54,640 bases of DNA, from positions 1-54,640 of the forward strand of contig CALJUR010000068.1 in NCBI GenBank assembly GCA_937975765.1, written 5' to 3'. Position 1 is the first letter of the stretch; each line of letters begins with the position of its first letter. Under the pieces are notes generated by a model that searched no databases, was not told the origin of the DNA, and saw only the letters and a list, made by a program, of their open reading frames with translations. Positions 44,103-52,991 of this stretch are shown one piece after another. A program made the position numbers and the translations under genes. Origin of the DNA: an uncultured Myxococcales bacterium. GTDB lineage: Bacteria > Myxococcota_A > UBA9042 > DTJE01.

Positions 44103-45347
44103 ATGAATGCGCCCGCCAACCCCGAGGATCTCGTCGCCCTTCACGTCGCCGGCCCCGATCGCCCCGGCATCACGGCCACGCTGGTCGAGGTGCTGGCCCG
44201 CGAGGGCGCCCGGCTGGTCGACCTGGGCCAGTCGGTGCTGCACGGCCACCTCGGCCTGACCGCCGTGGTCGAGGTCCCGCAGGGATCGGACTGCCTGCGA
44301 CGCGCCCTGTTCAAGGCCAACGAACTGGGCCTGCGCCTGGAGGTGGCGATGCACCACCCGCCGCCCGACGAGCCCGCCTCGCAGATGCCGTGCTCGCTGT
44401 GCGTCACCCTGCTGGGGGACCTGGAGGACGGCCGCGCGGTCGCCCAGACCACGTCGTACCTGGCCCGATCCGACCTGAACATCCGGGAGATCCGCACCCT
44501 GTCGCGCGAGCGGCTGTCCGGCATGGAGCTGATCGTCGACCTGCCGCGCGGGCGTCCGATGACCGCCCAGGAGATGCGGGCGCTGCGCGGGGAGATCCTG
44601 TCGCTGGCGTCCAGCCTGGGCGTGGACATGGCCGTCCAGCGCGACGGGCCCTTCCGCCGCAACAAGCGCCTGATCTGCATGGACGTGGACAGCACCTTCA
44701 TCCAGATGGAGGTCATCGACGAACTGGCGCGGATGGCCGGGTGCGGCGAGAAGGTCGCCGCGATCACCGAACGCGCGATGCGCGGGGAGATCGACTTCCC
44801 GGCCGCGCTGCGCGAGAGGGTGGCGCTTCTGGCCGGGCTGCCGATGGAGCAGGCGATGCGGCTGCTGGACGACGTGCCGCTGACGCCGGGCGCCGGGACG
44901 CTGGTGCGCACGCTGAAGGCCCTGGGCCTGAGGATCGGCCTGGTCAGCGGCGGGTTCACCTTCTTCGTCGAGGAACTGAAGCGCCGCTTCGGCCTGGACT
45001 TCGTGTTCGCCAACACGCTGGAGGTCGAGGAGGGTCGCATCACGGGCCGCGTGAAGGGCCAGATCGTCGATGCCGACCGCAAGGCGCAGGTGCTGTCGGA
45101 CATGGCCCAGGTCTACGACTGCCGGCTGGAGCAGTGCGTCGCTGTGGGCGACGGCGCGAACGACATGGGGATGCTGCGGCTGGCCGGCCTGGGCATCGCC
45201 TTCCGGGCCAAGCCCCGCCTGCAGGAGGTCGCGGACCTTTCGCTGAACGCGTCCTCGCTGGAGGGCATCCTGTACCTGATGGGCTTCACCGAGCGCGACC
45301 TGCTGGCCATTGCCGGGGACGCCGCCGACGCCGGCCCGGGGCGCTAG
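44103..45347 (+). CDS. serB: Phosphoserine phosphatase SerB with N-terminal ACT domains
   Basis: A 414-residue HAD-family enzyme completing serine synthesis. The first 180 residues form two ACT-type regulatory domains (LHVAGPDRPGITATLVEVLAREGARLVDLGQSVLHG, then CSLCVTLLGDLEDGRAVAQTTSYLARSDLNIREI), suggesting feedback control by serine. HAD motifs: DVDST (Asp194, Asp196) in the first, SGGFTFF in the second, and VGDGANDMGM in the fourth. The architecture matches actinobacterial and deltaproteobacterial SerB. Probably expressed alone; the tRNA follows 83 bases later. Confidence 0.95.
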   Translation: MNAPANPEDLVALHVAGPDRPGITATLVEVLAREGARLVDLGQSVLHGHLGLTAVVEVPQGSDCLRRALFKANELGLRLEVAMHHPPPDEPASQMPCSLCVTLLGDLEDGRAVAQTTSYLARSDLNIREIRTLSRERLSGMELIVDLPRGRPMTAQEMRALRGEILSLASSLGVDMAVQRDGPFRRNKRLICMDVDSTFIQMEVIDELARMAGCGEKVAAITERAMRGEIDFPAALRERVALLAGLPMEQAMRLLDDVPLTPGAGTLVRTLKALGLRIGLVSGGFTFFVEELKRRFGLDFVFANTLEVEEGRITGRVKGQIVDADRKAQVLSDMAQVYDCRLEQCVAVGDGANDMGMLRLAGLGIAFRAKPRLQEVADLSLNASSLEGILYLMGFTERDLLAIAGDAADAGPGR

Positions 45348-45430
45348 GAGATCCGCCCCGCCCCGACGCCCGATGCCTTTCTGCTTGCCTTCCCTCGGCG
45401 CGCGTGGTACACATTCGCCGCTTTTCGGCC

Positions 45431-45505
45431 CGGGGCGTAGCGCAGCCTGGTTAGCGCACTTGACTGGGGGTCAAGGGGTCGTGCGTTCAAATCGCACCGC
45501 CCCGA
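45431..45505 (+). tRNA. tRNA-Pro (anticodon GGG)
   Basis: Acceptor CGGGGCG (45431-45437) pairs with CGCCCCG (45498-45504). D-arm GCGCAGCCTGGTTAGCGC, anticodon stem CTTGA/TCAAG with loop CTGGGGG (anticodon GGG), T-arm GTGCG-TTCAAAT-CGCAC. The CCA end is not encoded. It is a typical integration target: a recombinase gene faces its 3' end. Confidence 0.97.
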
Positions 45506-45511
45506 CCGGGC

Positions 45512-45567
45512 AGGCCCGCATCGGAGTAGGAGATGAACCTCCTCTCCGGTGCGGGCCTTTTTCGTTT
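45512..45567 (+). terminator. Rho-independent terminator after tRNA-Pro
   Basis: AGGCCCGCATCGGAG (45512-45526) pairs over 15 positions, with one G-T pair, with CTCCGGTGCGGGCCT (45544-45558), followed by TTTTTCGTTTTT. A strong stem with U-run immediately after the tRNA. Confidence 0.9.
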
Positions 45568-45723
45568 TTCGGGGTTTAGGGAACGATTTAGGGAACGATA
45601 TTTTTGCCCACGTTTCACGGGCTCGAACAGCATCATCTGGCTTGCCACCAGGCCGAGACTGACTTCTCTCTTACCCCCCTCGCGTTGTAGACGTTTCACG
45701 CGATCCAGACCGATCAGCAGGTG

Positions 45724-46893
45724 CTAGGCGATTCGCAGCGGCGGGACGACCTTCCGGGCGCCGGCGTAGTGGCGGGCGGCCGTACGGCCGGCGTCGGCAT
45801 GCCCGAGGGCGTCGCCGATCTGCGCGATGGCCTGGTCGGCGACCGTCTGCCGCAGCGAGGCATGCGATCCCCGGAGACCATGGGGGCAAACCACCCGGAC
45901 CTCGGCCTTCTTGCAGACCGTTCGAACCACCCCCTGCAGCCACCCTCGATCCCTGGACTTGTCCAGCCTGCGCCACTCCTTCCGCTTGCCGCGCTGGACC
46001 GGCGTGGCCCGGAAGATGTAGGCGGTCGGCGACAGTCCGTCGACCAGCTTCGCCAGGTCCTCCTTGAGGCACTCGGGAATGGTCAGGTCGCGGAGGCGGG
46101 ACTCGGTCTTCACGCTCCAGCCATCCTCGAGCCCGTCCGACTCGGCATCCCGGACGTGGATCACCCCACCGGCGAGGTCCACCGCCCCTGCCTGCAGGTG
46201 CAACAGTTCGCCACTGGACACCCCCGTCAGCAATGGCAGCGCGGCCGCGACCCGTTTTTCCGCCTCCGCCTGACCCAGGGCGGCGTCCAGGTATCGCCGG
46301 CACTCGTCCACGTTCCGCAACTGCGCCTTGCCGCGGTTGATCTGCTTGGCCCCGGCCTTCGTGGCCCACGGCAGCGGATCCGGACGGCGCGCGAGGTACT
46401 CGGCTACCACGTCCTTCCGGGTGAGAAGGTGCCTGTGCCACCACTTCGCCGCCCGCGCAAGGGCCTTCCAGTAGCTTCGCCTGGTGGCCATGGTCGGCGT
46501 CTTCACCGTCCGGGTGTTTCCTGCTGCTCGAGGCGCGGCGCACGCCTTCAGATAGGCATCGGCCTGTCGATGGCCCAGGCGCACGATCGGGAGGTCCCCG
46601 GCGGCGCGGACGAGCGGTTGCAGGGCCGCTCGCTCGAACGACGCGGTCGCCTCGTTTCCGGACACCGTCGAGACGTACCGCACGTACTCATCCACCGCGT
46701 CCGCCACCGTCGTGGCAGCCGGGCGGATCAGTTCCGCTCGGGCCCCTTCGACCTCGTCCCGGGCCTCCGCTTCCGTAGCGCCCGGACGAAGTCGGTGCCG
46801 CGATCTCTGGCCGTCGAGGATGGCATCGTAGTACCAGCCCTGGGCGTCTCGGTACGGTCCGCGGACTCGATCTCCGGTCGGTGTCCGTCCCAT
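45724..46893 (-). CDS. Tyrosine recombinase/integrase, with Arg I replaced by Ser
   Basis: A 389-residue phage-type integrase. The ATG at 46893 has AGAGGAGGAGG in front. An N-terminal AP2-like/arm-binding region is followed by a SAM-like core-binding domain (about 60-175) and the catalytic domain. Present: Lys262 in the beta-hairpin (SVKTESRLRDL), HGLR box (His338, Arg341), LGH (His365), and the nucleophile Tyr376 (ARHYAG). The first catalytic Arg, usually in TG[LM]RxxE, is replaced: TGVSSGELL, Ser226, confirmed on the nucleotides. The enzyme may be inactive or altered. It points at tRNA-Pro, as integrases of islands do. Confidence 0.9.
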   Translation of the reverse strand: MGRTPTGDRVRGPYRDAQGWYYDAILDGQRSRHRLRPGATEAEARDEVEGARAELIRPAATTVADAVDEYVRYVSTVSGNEATASFERAALQPLVRAAGDLPIVRLGHRQADAYLKACAAPRAAGNTRTVKTPTMATRRSYWKALARAAKWWHRHLLTRKDVVAEYLARRPDPLPWATKAGAKQINRGKAQLRNVDECRRYLDAALGQAEAEKRVAAALPLLTGVSSGELLHLQAGAVDLAGGVIHVRDAESDGLEDGWSVKTESRLRDLTIPECLKEDLAKLVDGLSPTAYIFRATPVQRGKRKEWRRLDKSRDRGWLQGVVRTVCKKAEVRVVCPHGLRGSHASLRQTVADQAIAQIGDALGHADAGRTAARHYAGARKVVPPLRIA

Positions 46894-47012
46894 GCCTCCT
46901 CCTCTTCGGTGACCGTGAGGCCTAGGGTACCCAGGATCGGCAGATGAAGACAGACCCGGAAGCGATGGCCGCACCCGCACGGGCAGACCACCCACGTCTC
47001 GGCGTGGGCCAT
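46728..47012 (-). CDS. Small Cys-rich protein overlapping the integrase (tentative)
   Basis: An open frame of 94 codons from ATG at 47012 (with AGG eight bases before), or GTG at 47045. The N-terminus is MAHAETWVVCPCGCGHRFRV, with a CPCGCGHxFRVCLH pattern that suggests a zinc-ribbon or knuckle. The C-terminal half overlaps the integrase gene for 166 bases and looks non-conserved. It may be a real small protein translated with the integrase, or only partly real. Confidence 0.35.
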   Translation of the reverse strand: MAHAETWVVCPCGCGHRFRVCLHLPILGTLGLTVTEEEEAWDGHRPEIESADRTETPRAGTTMPSSTARDRGTDFVRALRKRRPGTRSKGPERN

Positions 47013-47063
47013 CGTCTGGACCTGCTGCGTGCGGGTGCTGGCCACTCTCCGAACACTCCCTTC

Positions 47064-47522
47064 CTACGACTTGGACTGCTCCCCTTCCGGGGCGCCATCC
47101 GTGACGGTCACGGCCGTTTCGGTCTGCTCCTTGGCTTCCGCCGTCGATGCAACCGTGCTGGACGCAGTCGCATCGCTCGTGCCCGCATCTTGGAGCGACT
47201 TGTCGGCCTTCCCTTCCGGCACAGGCGGCGTCCAGCGACAAGCCCTCCCCTCCGCGGGTGCGGCCGCCCGCTCCTCGAGGCTGGTCGCCGTTTCCATCAG
47301 CGCCTTCACCAGGGTGCGGTACGGCGCACAATGGGCGTCGGATTCGTACCTGGGACAGGCATCCACGATGGGTCCCAGCACCTCGCCGGCCTTGCGCATC
47401 AGGCTGGCCAGCTGCCGGTCGTTGTCCGGATCGATGAGGCGATCGAGGACTTCGCGGTCGGACTCGACATCGATCGGGCCTTCCTCGAGGCCGTGAGCCT
47501 GAAATGCCTTGGCACAGGCCAC
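47064..47522 (-). CDS. Hypothetical accessory protein
   Basis: An open frame of about 152 residues if it starts at GTG 47522; a TTG at 47615 would extend it but clashes with the opposite start at 47633. The protein is acidic-helical in the middle (LDRLIDPDNDRQLASLMRKAGEVLGPIV) with a low-complexity Thr/Ala/Glu tail. No motif recognised. Located just before the integrase operon, divergent from the HsdR fragment. Plausible accessory gene of the island. Confidence 0.5.
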   Translation of the reverse strand: MACAKAFQAHGLEEGPIDVESDREVLDRLIDPDNDRQLASLMRKAGEVLGPIVDACPRYESDAHCAPYRTLVKALMETATSLEERAAAPAEGRACRWTPPVPEGKADKSLQDAGTSDATASSTVASTAEAKEQTETAVTVTDGAPEGEQSKS

Positions 47523-47632
47523 GCGCCATCGATCCCAGGATATCCATACTTTCGACGACTCCGACCATGACCCTCGGCCAAACTTGCACGCCCTGACCGC
47601 CGGGGCAATCCCCAATGCCGAGGTTGGTAACC

Positions 47633-48460
47633 GTGAATGAGAGCGACAAACACTTGTCGAGCGGAGGGGTATCCTCCCCGAACTTCGGATTCCTGGCAGC
47701 CCTGGATCCTGTTCTTGCCCAATACGGCGCGAAGGCTGAACGGTACGTCTTCGACGACCCAGCAGTTGCCCTTCTCAAAATCCGGCAGTTCGCCGAAGTC
47801 CTCGCTCAGCAGGCCGCAGCCCACACAGGTCTATTCACCTCTCCGGAAGAACCCCTTGCCGACCTCCTTCGGCGTCTGAAGGAAGCCCGGATCACTGACT
47901 TCGAGGTCGCAGACCTGTTCCACGCTATTCGCGTCGCCGGGAACCGGGCAGTTCACGAGAACGTGGGGACACAGCGAGACGCCCTTCACCACCTCCGCAT
48001 GGCATGGCGCCTGGGCGTCTGGTTCCAACGGGCCTTCAAGGACCACTCCTTCAAGGCCGGGCCGTTCATCCCACCGCCTGACCCGCTGAAGGCGGAGAAG
48101 GCCCTCGTTTTCGAGCTTGACCAACTTCGACAGGCCGTTGCTGACCACCAGGCGAAGGTACAGGACCTCGCGGCGACTGCCGAGCAGGAGGCCCTACTGC
48201 GGGCCGAAGCGGAAGCCAAGGCCGAGGCCGCGTATCAGGATCTCACCGCCGCCTTGGAACTCGCAGAGGAGACCGAGGCGCAGGCGGCCAAGACCCAGCA
48301 TGAGTTCGAGGAGCGCCTCGCTGCCCTGCAAGCCCATGCCGTCGCCTCCCCCGCGAATGTGGCCGAAGCGGCCATCTTGCTGGCCCATCAGGCTGCGGAG
48401 ACCCTCAACCTGGACGAATCGGAAACCCTTACTACGGCGCCAACGGTCAGGCTGGCGTAA
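47633..48460 (+). pseudogene. hsdR: N-terminal fragment of type I restriction subunit HsdR (DUF4145-like domain)
   Basis: An open frame of about 275 residues starting at GTG 47633 (GAGG nine bases before; ATG at 47615 is an alternative without one). It matches the N-terminus of HsdR proteins: NFGFLAALDPVLAQYGAKAERYVFDDPAVALLKIRQFAEVLAQQ, with DLFHAIRVAGNRAVHE marking the DUF4145-like domain, then a long coiled coil (ELDQLRQAVADHQAKVQDLAATAEQEALLRAEAEAKAEAAYQDL). The nuclease and helicase domains are missing. The frame reads NLDESE at about 48422, then runs out of frame into HsdS sequence and stops. A deletion is the simplest cause. Confidence 0.75.
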
Positions 48461-49521
48461 TCGACGACTACCTCTTTGACGGCGACTACGTTCTTGTTGC
48501 GGAGGACGGGGGCTATTTTGATGACCCCAGTAGGGGCGTTGCGTACCGCGCGACGGGGAGGTTCTGGGTAAACAACCACGCCCATATCCTGGGTCCATGC
48601 GGGGGCATGGAGACTTCGTTTCTCGTCGCCGCCTTCAACAGCTTCGACTGGATGCCATACGTCAGCGGCACGACCCGACTGAAACTCACGCAGGGGAAGA
48701 TGGCCGAAGCTCCTCTGCTCGTGCCCCCTCTCAACGAGCAGAAGCGCATCGTCGCCAAGATCGAGGCACTGCAAGCCCGCTCTGCGGCCGCCAAGGAGGC
48801 CCTGGATTCCATCTCGCCCCTGGAGCAGTTGCTAGTCCAACGACTCACGACGGACTGGCCCCTGCGACGCCTGGGCGATTTCATCGAGAACGTGACCACC
48901 GAGGTCGGATCCGACTGGAGGAACTACCCGGCGGTGGGGCTCTCCAACACCGGCACGATCATGGAGCGACGAGAACGTCTGGGCGAGAAGTCTGCAAGCA
49001 GGTGCAGGCTGGTTGAACCTGGCAATGTCGTCTTCAACCCCATTCGTTTCAGCATCGGCTCCATCGCCCGCTACTACGGGTCCGGTCCTGCCATCATGAG
49101 CCCGGAGTACTGCGTGGTGAAGACGCGACCTGGGTTGTCTGCGGAGTTATTGACCCGCTTCTTGCGCTCCCCCGCCGGACGTAGCCTGCTCGAAATCCAG
49201 TCCACGGGGAGTGTTCGTTACCGGGTCTACTTCAAGGACTTGGCAGCGGTTGAGATGCCGATGGCTCCGCCCCCAATGCAGGCCAAGGCGGAGACCTTCT
49301 TCAAGGCTCTCAACGAGATCCTGGGGCTACGGAACGAGATATTGGCCAAGTTGGATGCACTCCATCAGTCCATCCTCGCCAAGGCGTTCCGAGGTGAACT
49401 CGTACCCCAAGACCCCAACGATGAACCCGCGTCAGTCCTCTTGGAACGCATCCGGAAGGCGCGGGAGGCGTCCGACGCGGGCAACACGGGTGCGCGGCGA
49501 GGGCGTGGCGCAAGAGGGTGA
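48421..49521 (+). pseudogene. hsdS: HsdS specificity subunit, N-terminally truncated
   Basis: From 48421 the frame reads as the late part of a first target-recognition domain (GNPYYGANGQAGVIDDYLFDGDYVLVAEDGG, then GRFWVNNHAHIL) and then PPLNEQKRIVAKIEALQARSAAAKEALD, a conserved helical spacer; a second target-recognition domain follows (WPLRRLGDFIENVTTEVG; IMSPEYCVVKTRPG) and the second spacer LDALHQSILAKAFRGELVPQDPNDEPASVLLERI. The initiation region and the first half of domain one are gone. A start at ATG 48607 could make 304 residues, but this would lack most of domain one. HsdM is absent. It would not be functional on its own. Confidence 0.8.
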
Positions 49522-49659
49522 CGGTCGTGACGCAACGGGAGGGGGAAAGACTCTGGCCGACTGGTTGGCCGGGCCGATCGAGGTACTTTGCGACACGACG
49601 ACTGCGTGCGAGGACAGAGCCGTCCGCTGCCGGAAAATAACCAAGGACATAACTTACTG

Positions 49660-49698
49660 CTCGCGCGCACGCACGCGATCGCGCATAATGCGCGCGAG
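49660..49698. promoter_or_regulatory. Nested palindrome upstream of the split gene
   Basis: CTCGCGCGC (49660-49668) and GCGCGCGAG (49690-49698) are perfect 9-bp inverted arms around the 10-bp palindrome CGCGATCGCG (49674-49683); both share nearly one centre. A -10-like CATAAT lies just inside (49684-49689). This looks like an operator or attachment-type site, about 115 bases before the gene at 49812. Confidence 0.4.
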
Positions 49699-49811
49699 AT
49701 GTGCCTCGTCAACCTAATGCAGGACGCCTCCATCTCGTTCTTCATGATGCCGATCCCCAGGCGCGTTTCCCGGCCGGCGCATTACGATCCGTGGGGCGTA
49801 TGGAGGGCATG

Positions 49812-50443
49812 ATGGCGAACGGAATCCTCCTGAAGCGCGATGACCTGTACAAGTTGGTCTGGTCCGAACCGGTCGACAGGTTGGCGCGCAGGTATGGGAT
49901 CTCGGGCGTGGCGCTCGCCAAGATCTGCCGCAAGCTCGGCGTTCCATGCCCGCCTCGAGGCTATTGGGCGCGGGACGCCGCGGGCCACAAGGGCAGCCAC
50001 CCTCCCCTGCCCGCCTTGAAGGAAGGACAGCCGACCGAGCACCGGATCAGCGCCGCCAATGAAGGCGGATCCGTACGATTCAGCGACGAAGTCGAGCGGC
50101 AACTGGAGATGGAGACGATGCCCGGGTCGAAGGTGGTCGTGCCGGACGTCCTGGCGGACCCTCACCCCTTCGTCAGGCTCTCCGAGCCTTTACTCCGCAG
50201 GAAACCGGCCAAGGGTTACTACCCGACCTACGAGCGTCGTTGCCTGGACATCCATGTCAGCGGCCCGGTTCTTGATCGAGCGTTTCGCATCATGGATTCC
50301 ATCCTGAAGGCGTTGGAGCGCCGCGGGCTGACCGTGGAACTGACCGAGCCGAAGAAGGGACCTCCCCGACCGGGGTATAGCGAGCCGGAGACCACGCCCA
50401 GTGTCACCGGGGTACGCGTCTCCGGCACCCTGGTGGAGTTCGG
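49812..50443 (+). pseudogene. 5' part of a transposon-split gene (HTH-like N-terminus)
   Basis: The first 210 codons plus two bases of a gene cut by the transposon at 50444. ATG at 49812 has GGAGG five bases before (ATG at 49809 is adjacent). The N-terminus is helix-turn-helix-like: LYKLVWSEPVDRLARRYGISGVALAKICRKLGVPCPPRGYWAR, a form common in proteins of mobile islands. A charged linker region follows. The frame reads VSGTLVEFG and then enters the element. The 3' part begins at 53766. Removal of the insertion plus one target copy joins the two parts in frame (GG+C at a Gly codon), giving a 384-residue protein. Function unknown. Confidence 0.85.
50438..50443. repeat. Target-site duplication, left copy (GTTCGG)
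   Basis: GTTCGG directly before the TGTCC end of the transposon; identical to 53760-53765 at the other side. Confidence 0.85.
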
Positions 50444-50467
50444 TGTCCTGTTCCGCCGATCTCTCCC
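50444..50467 (+). repeat. Left terminal inverted repeat of the transposon
   Basis: TGTCCTGTTCCGCCGATCTC and four more bases; imperfectly inverted to the right end (15 of 24 positions identical). Confidence 0.8.
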
Positions 50468-51245
50468 GGTCTGATCTCACCTGACTTTCCCGGTAATTGA
50501 GTTGGGATCCGGGGCCGCGGGCCGGCTGGGCAATAAGGTGGGACGTGGGATGCAGTTGTGTCCCAGGTCGGTGGTGGCGGAGGGCGGGACGGGTCTGGGC
50601 GCCGGCGCGGGACGGCCGTGCTGTCTCGCGCATCTCTCCCACTTCGTCCCGTATGCGCCGCCCATCCGACGCGGGACCGCAGGGACGCGAGCTGGGGGTG
50701 CCGCAGCGTCCCGAGCAGGTCGTCGGTGCCGGAGAGCAGGATGGAGAAGCGATCCTCCGCGTCGAGGTCGTAGCAGGTCATCCGGCGGATCAGGTCCAGG
50801 ACGGCCTCGGACAGACCCTCGGCGTCGTCGATGACGAGGAGGGGGTGCGGTCCCTGCTCCTGCTCCAGGCCGATCAGGTGCCGTTGCGCCTGGTCGAAGA
50901 GGTCCGCGGCGTGGGCGCGCATGGGCAGGCCGAGGTGGCGATTGAGGGTCCGCAGGAAGCCGGTGGCCGTGGACGGGACGTACGAGAAGTCGATCACGCG
51001 GAATCGGGCTTTGTCGAGTTCCAGGACGAAGCGGCGCAGGGTGATGCTCTTGCCGACGCCCGACGGGCCGGTGACGAGGGCGACGCCGCGCAGTTCCGTC
51101 CACAGGAGCAGGCCCTGGAGCATCTCGCGCTGGCTCACCGAGTCAAACATCTGGGCGGCCCAGGCGTACTTGGAGAAGGGCATGTGCGAGAAGCCGAAGT
51201 GTGCGCGCAGGCGTTGCTTCTCGGTCTTCGCGGGCTCGGTGTCGC

Positions 51246-52835
51246 TCATGATTCACCCCCGGCGTCGCGGAGCAACGCTTCCAGGTAGAGGCTGATGTGC
51301 TGGTCGGGACGGGCCGTGGCGAGCAGGCCATCCAGGGCCACCCGGGCGTGCTCGGGGTCGAGGGGGCCGTAGCGGTGCAGGAAGTCCCGCACAGCGTCGG
51401 CATCGAAGACCGCCGGGTCCAGGCGTTCGGCCAGCAGGTCCGCGACGGCGCGGTCGGCCTCCTCGCGCCGGGCCAGCGCCTGGGCGGCGAGTTCGCGGGG
51501 GGACGGCTCGACGATACGCTTCGCGGCGCGCTTGCCGACCAGGTGGCCCAGCCAGTCGGCCACGGGCCGGCCGTCGTCGAGGGGTGTCGCAGCGTCCGGC
51601 GTCGCGGGCCGGGGCCGCCGGTGCGTCTGGACCTGGAAGGGCCGGACCCGCTCGCGCATCTTCCCGTCCAGCCAGATCTCGACTTCCTCCAGGGCCTCCG
51701 GGTCGTAGCACACCTCGATGCGGCGCTTCGCGAGCCCGGCCCCGACCTGGTACCGGACGCCCAGGAGAGAGAAGAGCCCGGTCTTGTCGGGCGTGCGCTC
51801 CTCGCGCCACAGGAAGGCCTGGCGCAGCACCTCGTCGTCCGCGTAGCGCACCCGGGTGATGCCGGCGCGCCAGCGGTCCAGGGGACTCTGGCCAGTCTCG
51901 GAGTGGACGGTGCCGTTGTACTCGTCCGCCCAGGCCAGGAAGGCCTCGTTGAGCTGGTCCAGCGTCTTCACGCTCGCGGCCTTCAGTTCCGCCAGGAAGG
52001 CCGAGCGGACCAGGCGATTGAAGGCCTCGATCTTGCCGTGGCCCATGGGCCGACGGACCTGGGTGTACGAGATCCGGTGCATCCCCAGCGTGGCCACCAC
52101 CCGCCGCATGTGATCGGACCGGTACGTCTGGCCGTTGTCGTAGTAGACCCGCCGGGCCTGCCCGTACTTCTGCAGCGCGCGGCGGAAGACCAGTTCCAGC
52201 GCGGGCAGATCACCCTTGTAACTGAAGCGGCCGTGCAGCAGCAGCCGGCTGTGGTCGTCCAGGAAGGCATACAGGTACGCCCGGCGCGGTCCGCCCTTCC
52301 CGCACGGGTCCCGCAGCCACGGACCCACCAGCATGTCCGACTGCCAGAGGTCGTTCGGGCACTCCGCCTCGAAGCGGTCCAGGTCCTCCCGGTCCGCCAC
52401 CCGACAGGCCCGCCGGGACAGGCCGGCAGCCTTCAGTGCCCGGTGGACCGTGCTGCGCTTCAGCACCCCCTCCGGCACCAGCTTCATGTCCTCGGCGATC
52501 CGGATGAGGCGGTCCAGGCTGCGCTCCGGGACCTCCCGCTTCAGGCGGCGCAGAAGTTCCACCTGCTCGACCGTCAGCGCAGAAGTGCCCTGCCGCGGCC
52601 GGGCCACGTCCCGCAGCCCGTCCAGACCGCCCCGGCGGTATCGACGCACCCAGACCCGGATCGTCTCCGCGGACACCGTCACCGGCTCCCCGGCCGGACC
52701 GGTCCACTGCCTCGCCGCGAGCTGCTGCAGCAGCGGGCCCCGCTGCCCGCGTCCCGGCGCAAGCGCCAGGTACGCGCTGATGACCTCGTACCGGCACAGC
52801 GCCTGGTCGAGGTCGGGGTCGTGTCTCTCTTCCAT
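51246..52835 (-). CDS. DDE transposase, TniA/MuA/IS481-like
   Basis: A 529-residue transposase. N-terminal helix-turn-helix DNA-binding region (TVSAETIRVWVRRYRRGGLDGLRDVARP) and a second one (RSTVHRALKAAGLSRRA). RNase-H-like core with the catalytic triad Asp167 (DLWQSDMLVG), Asp233 (VYYDNGQTY) and Glu270 (GHGKIEAFNRL), 36 residues apart for the last pair. C-terminal beta-barrel-like region (LLGVRYQVGAGLAKRRIEVCYDP) and an extra helical tail that probably recruits the ATPase. Full length and intact. Its stop overlaps the ATPase start. Confidence 0.95.
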   Translation of the reverse strand: MEERHDPDLDQALCRYEVISAYLALAPGRGQRGPLLQQLAARQWTGPAGEPVTVSAETIRVWVRRYRRGGLDGLRDVARPRQGTSALTVEQVELLRRLKREVPERSLDRLIRIAEDMKLVPEGVLKRSTVHRALKAAGLSRRACRVADREDLDRFEAECPNDLWQSDMLVGPWLRDPCGKGGPRRAYLYAFLDDHSRLLLHGRFSYKGDLPALELVFRRALQKYGQARRVYYDNGQTYRSDHMRRVVATLGMHRISYTQVRRPMGHGKIEAFNRLVRSAFLAELKAASVKTLDQLNEAFLAWADEYNGTVHSETGQSPLDRWRAGITRVRYADDEVLRQAFLWREERTPDKTGLFSLLGVRYQVGAGLAKRRIEVCYDPEALEEVEIWLDGKMRERVRPFQVQTHRRPRPATPDAATPLDDGRPVADWLGHLVGKRAAKRIVEPSPRELAAQALARREEADRAVADLLAERLDPAVFDADAVRDFLHRYGPLDPEHARVALDGLLATARPDQHISLYLEALLRDAGGES

Positions 52836-52991
52836 GCTTGCTCCCTGGTGCCGCCGTCGTGGCGGTGCCGGGGAGCAGCATGGACCGGGGGACGGGGCCC
52901 TTCGACGACAGGCTCTGTGGGATCTGCGGACTCCGCCCCTTGGCGGACAGGGGGACAGTCTGGTAGCGTGGTCTCCCAGGAGGGGGGCGTC

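Larger units (their letters stand above)
50404..51249 (-). pseudogene. TniB/ExeA/MuB-like transposition ATPase, C-terminally disrupted
   Basis: AAA ATPase that loads the transposase on target DNA. The start ATG overlaps the transposase stop (ATGA). Clear up to about residue 198: FGFSHMPFSKYAWAAQMF, Walker A VTGPSGVGKSITLRRF, DFSYVPSTATGFLRTLNRHLGLP, Walker B HPLLVIDDAEGLSEAVLDLIRRMT, ILLSGTDDLLGTLRHPQLASLRSRVGWAA (sensor region). After GWAA (near base 50655) the sequence turns into Pro/Arg-rich noise and the open frame even crosses the element's end at 50444. Normal relatives continue for 60-80 residues of lid domain. An internal deletion or rearrangement is likely, so it is probably non-functional. 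Confidence 0.8.
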
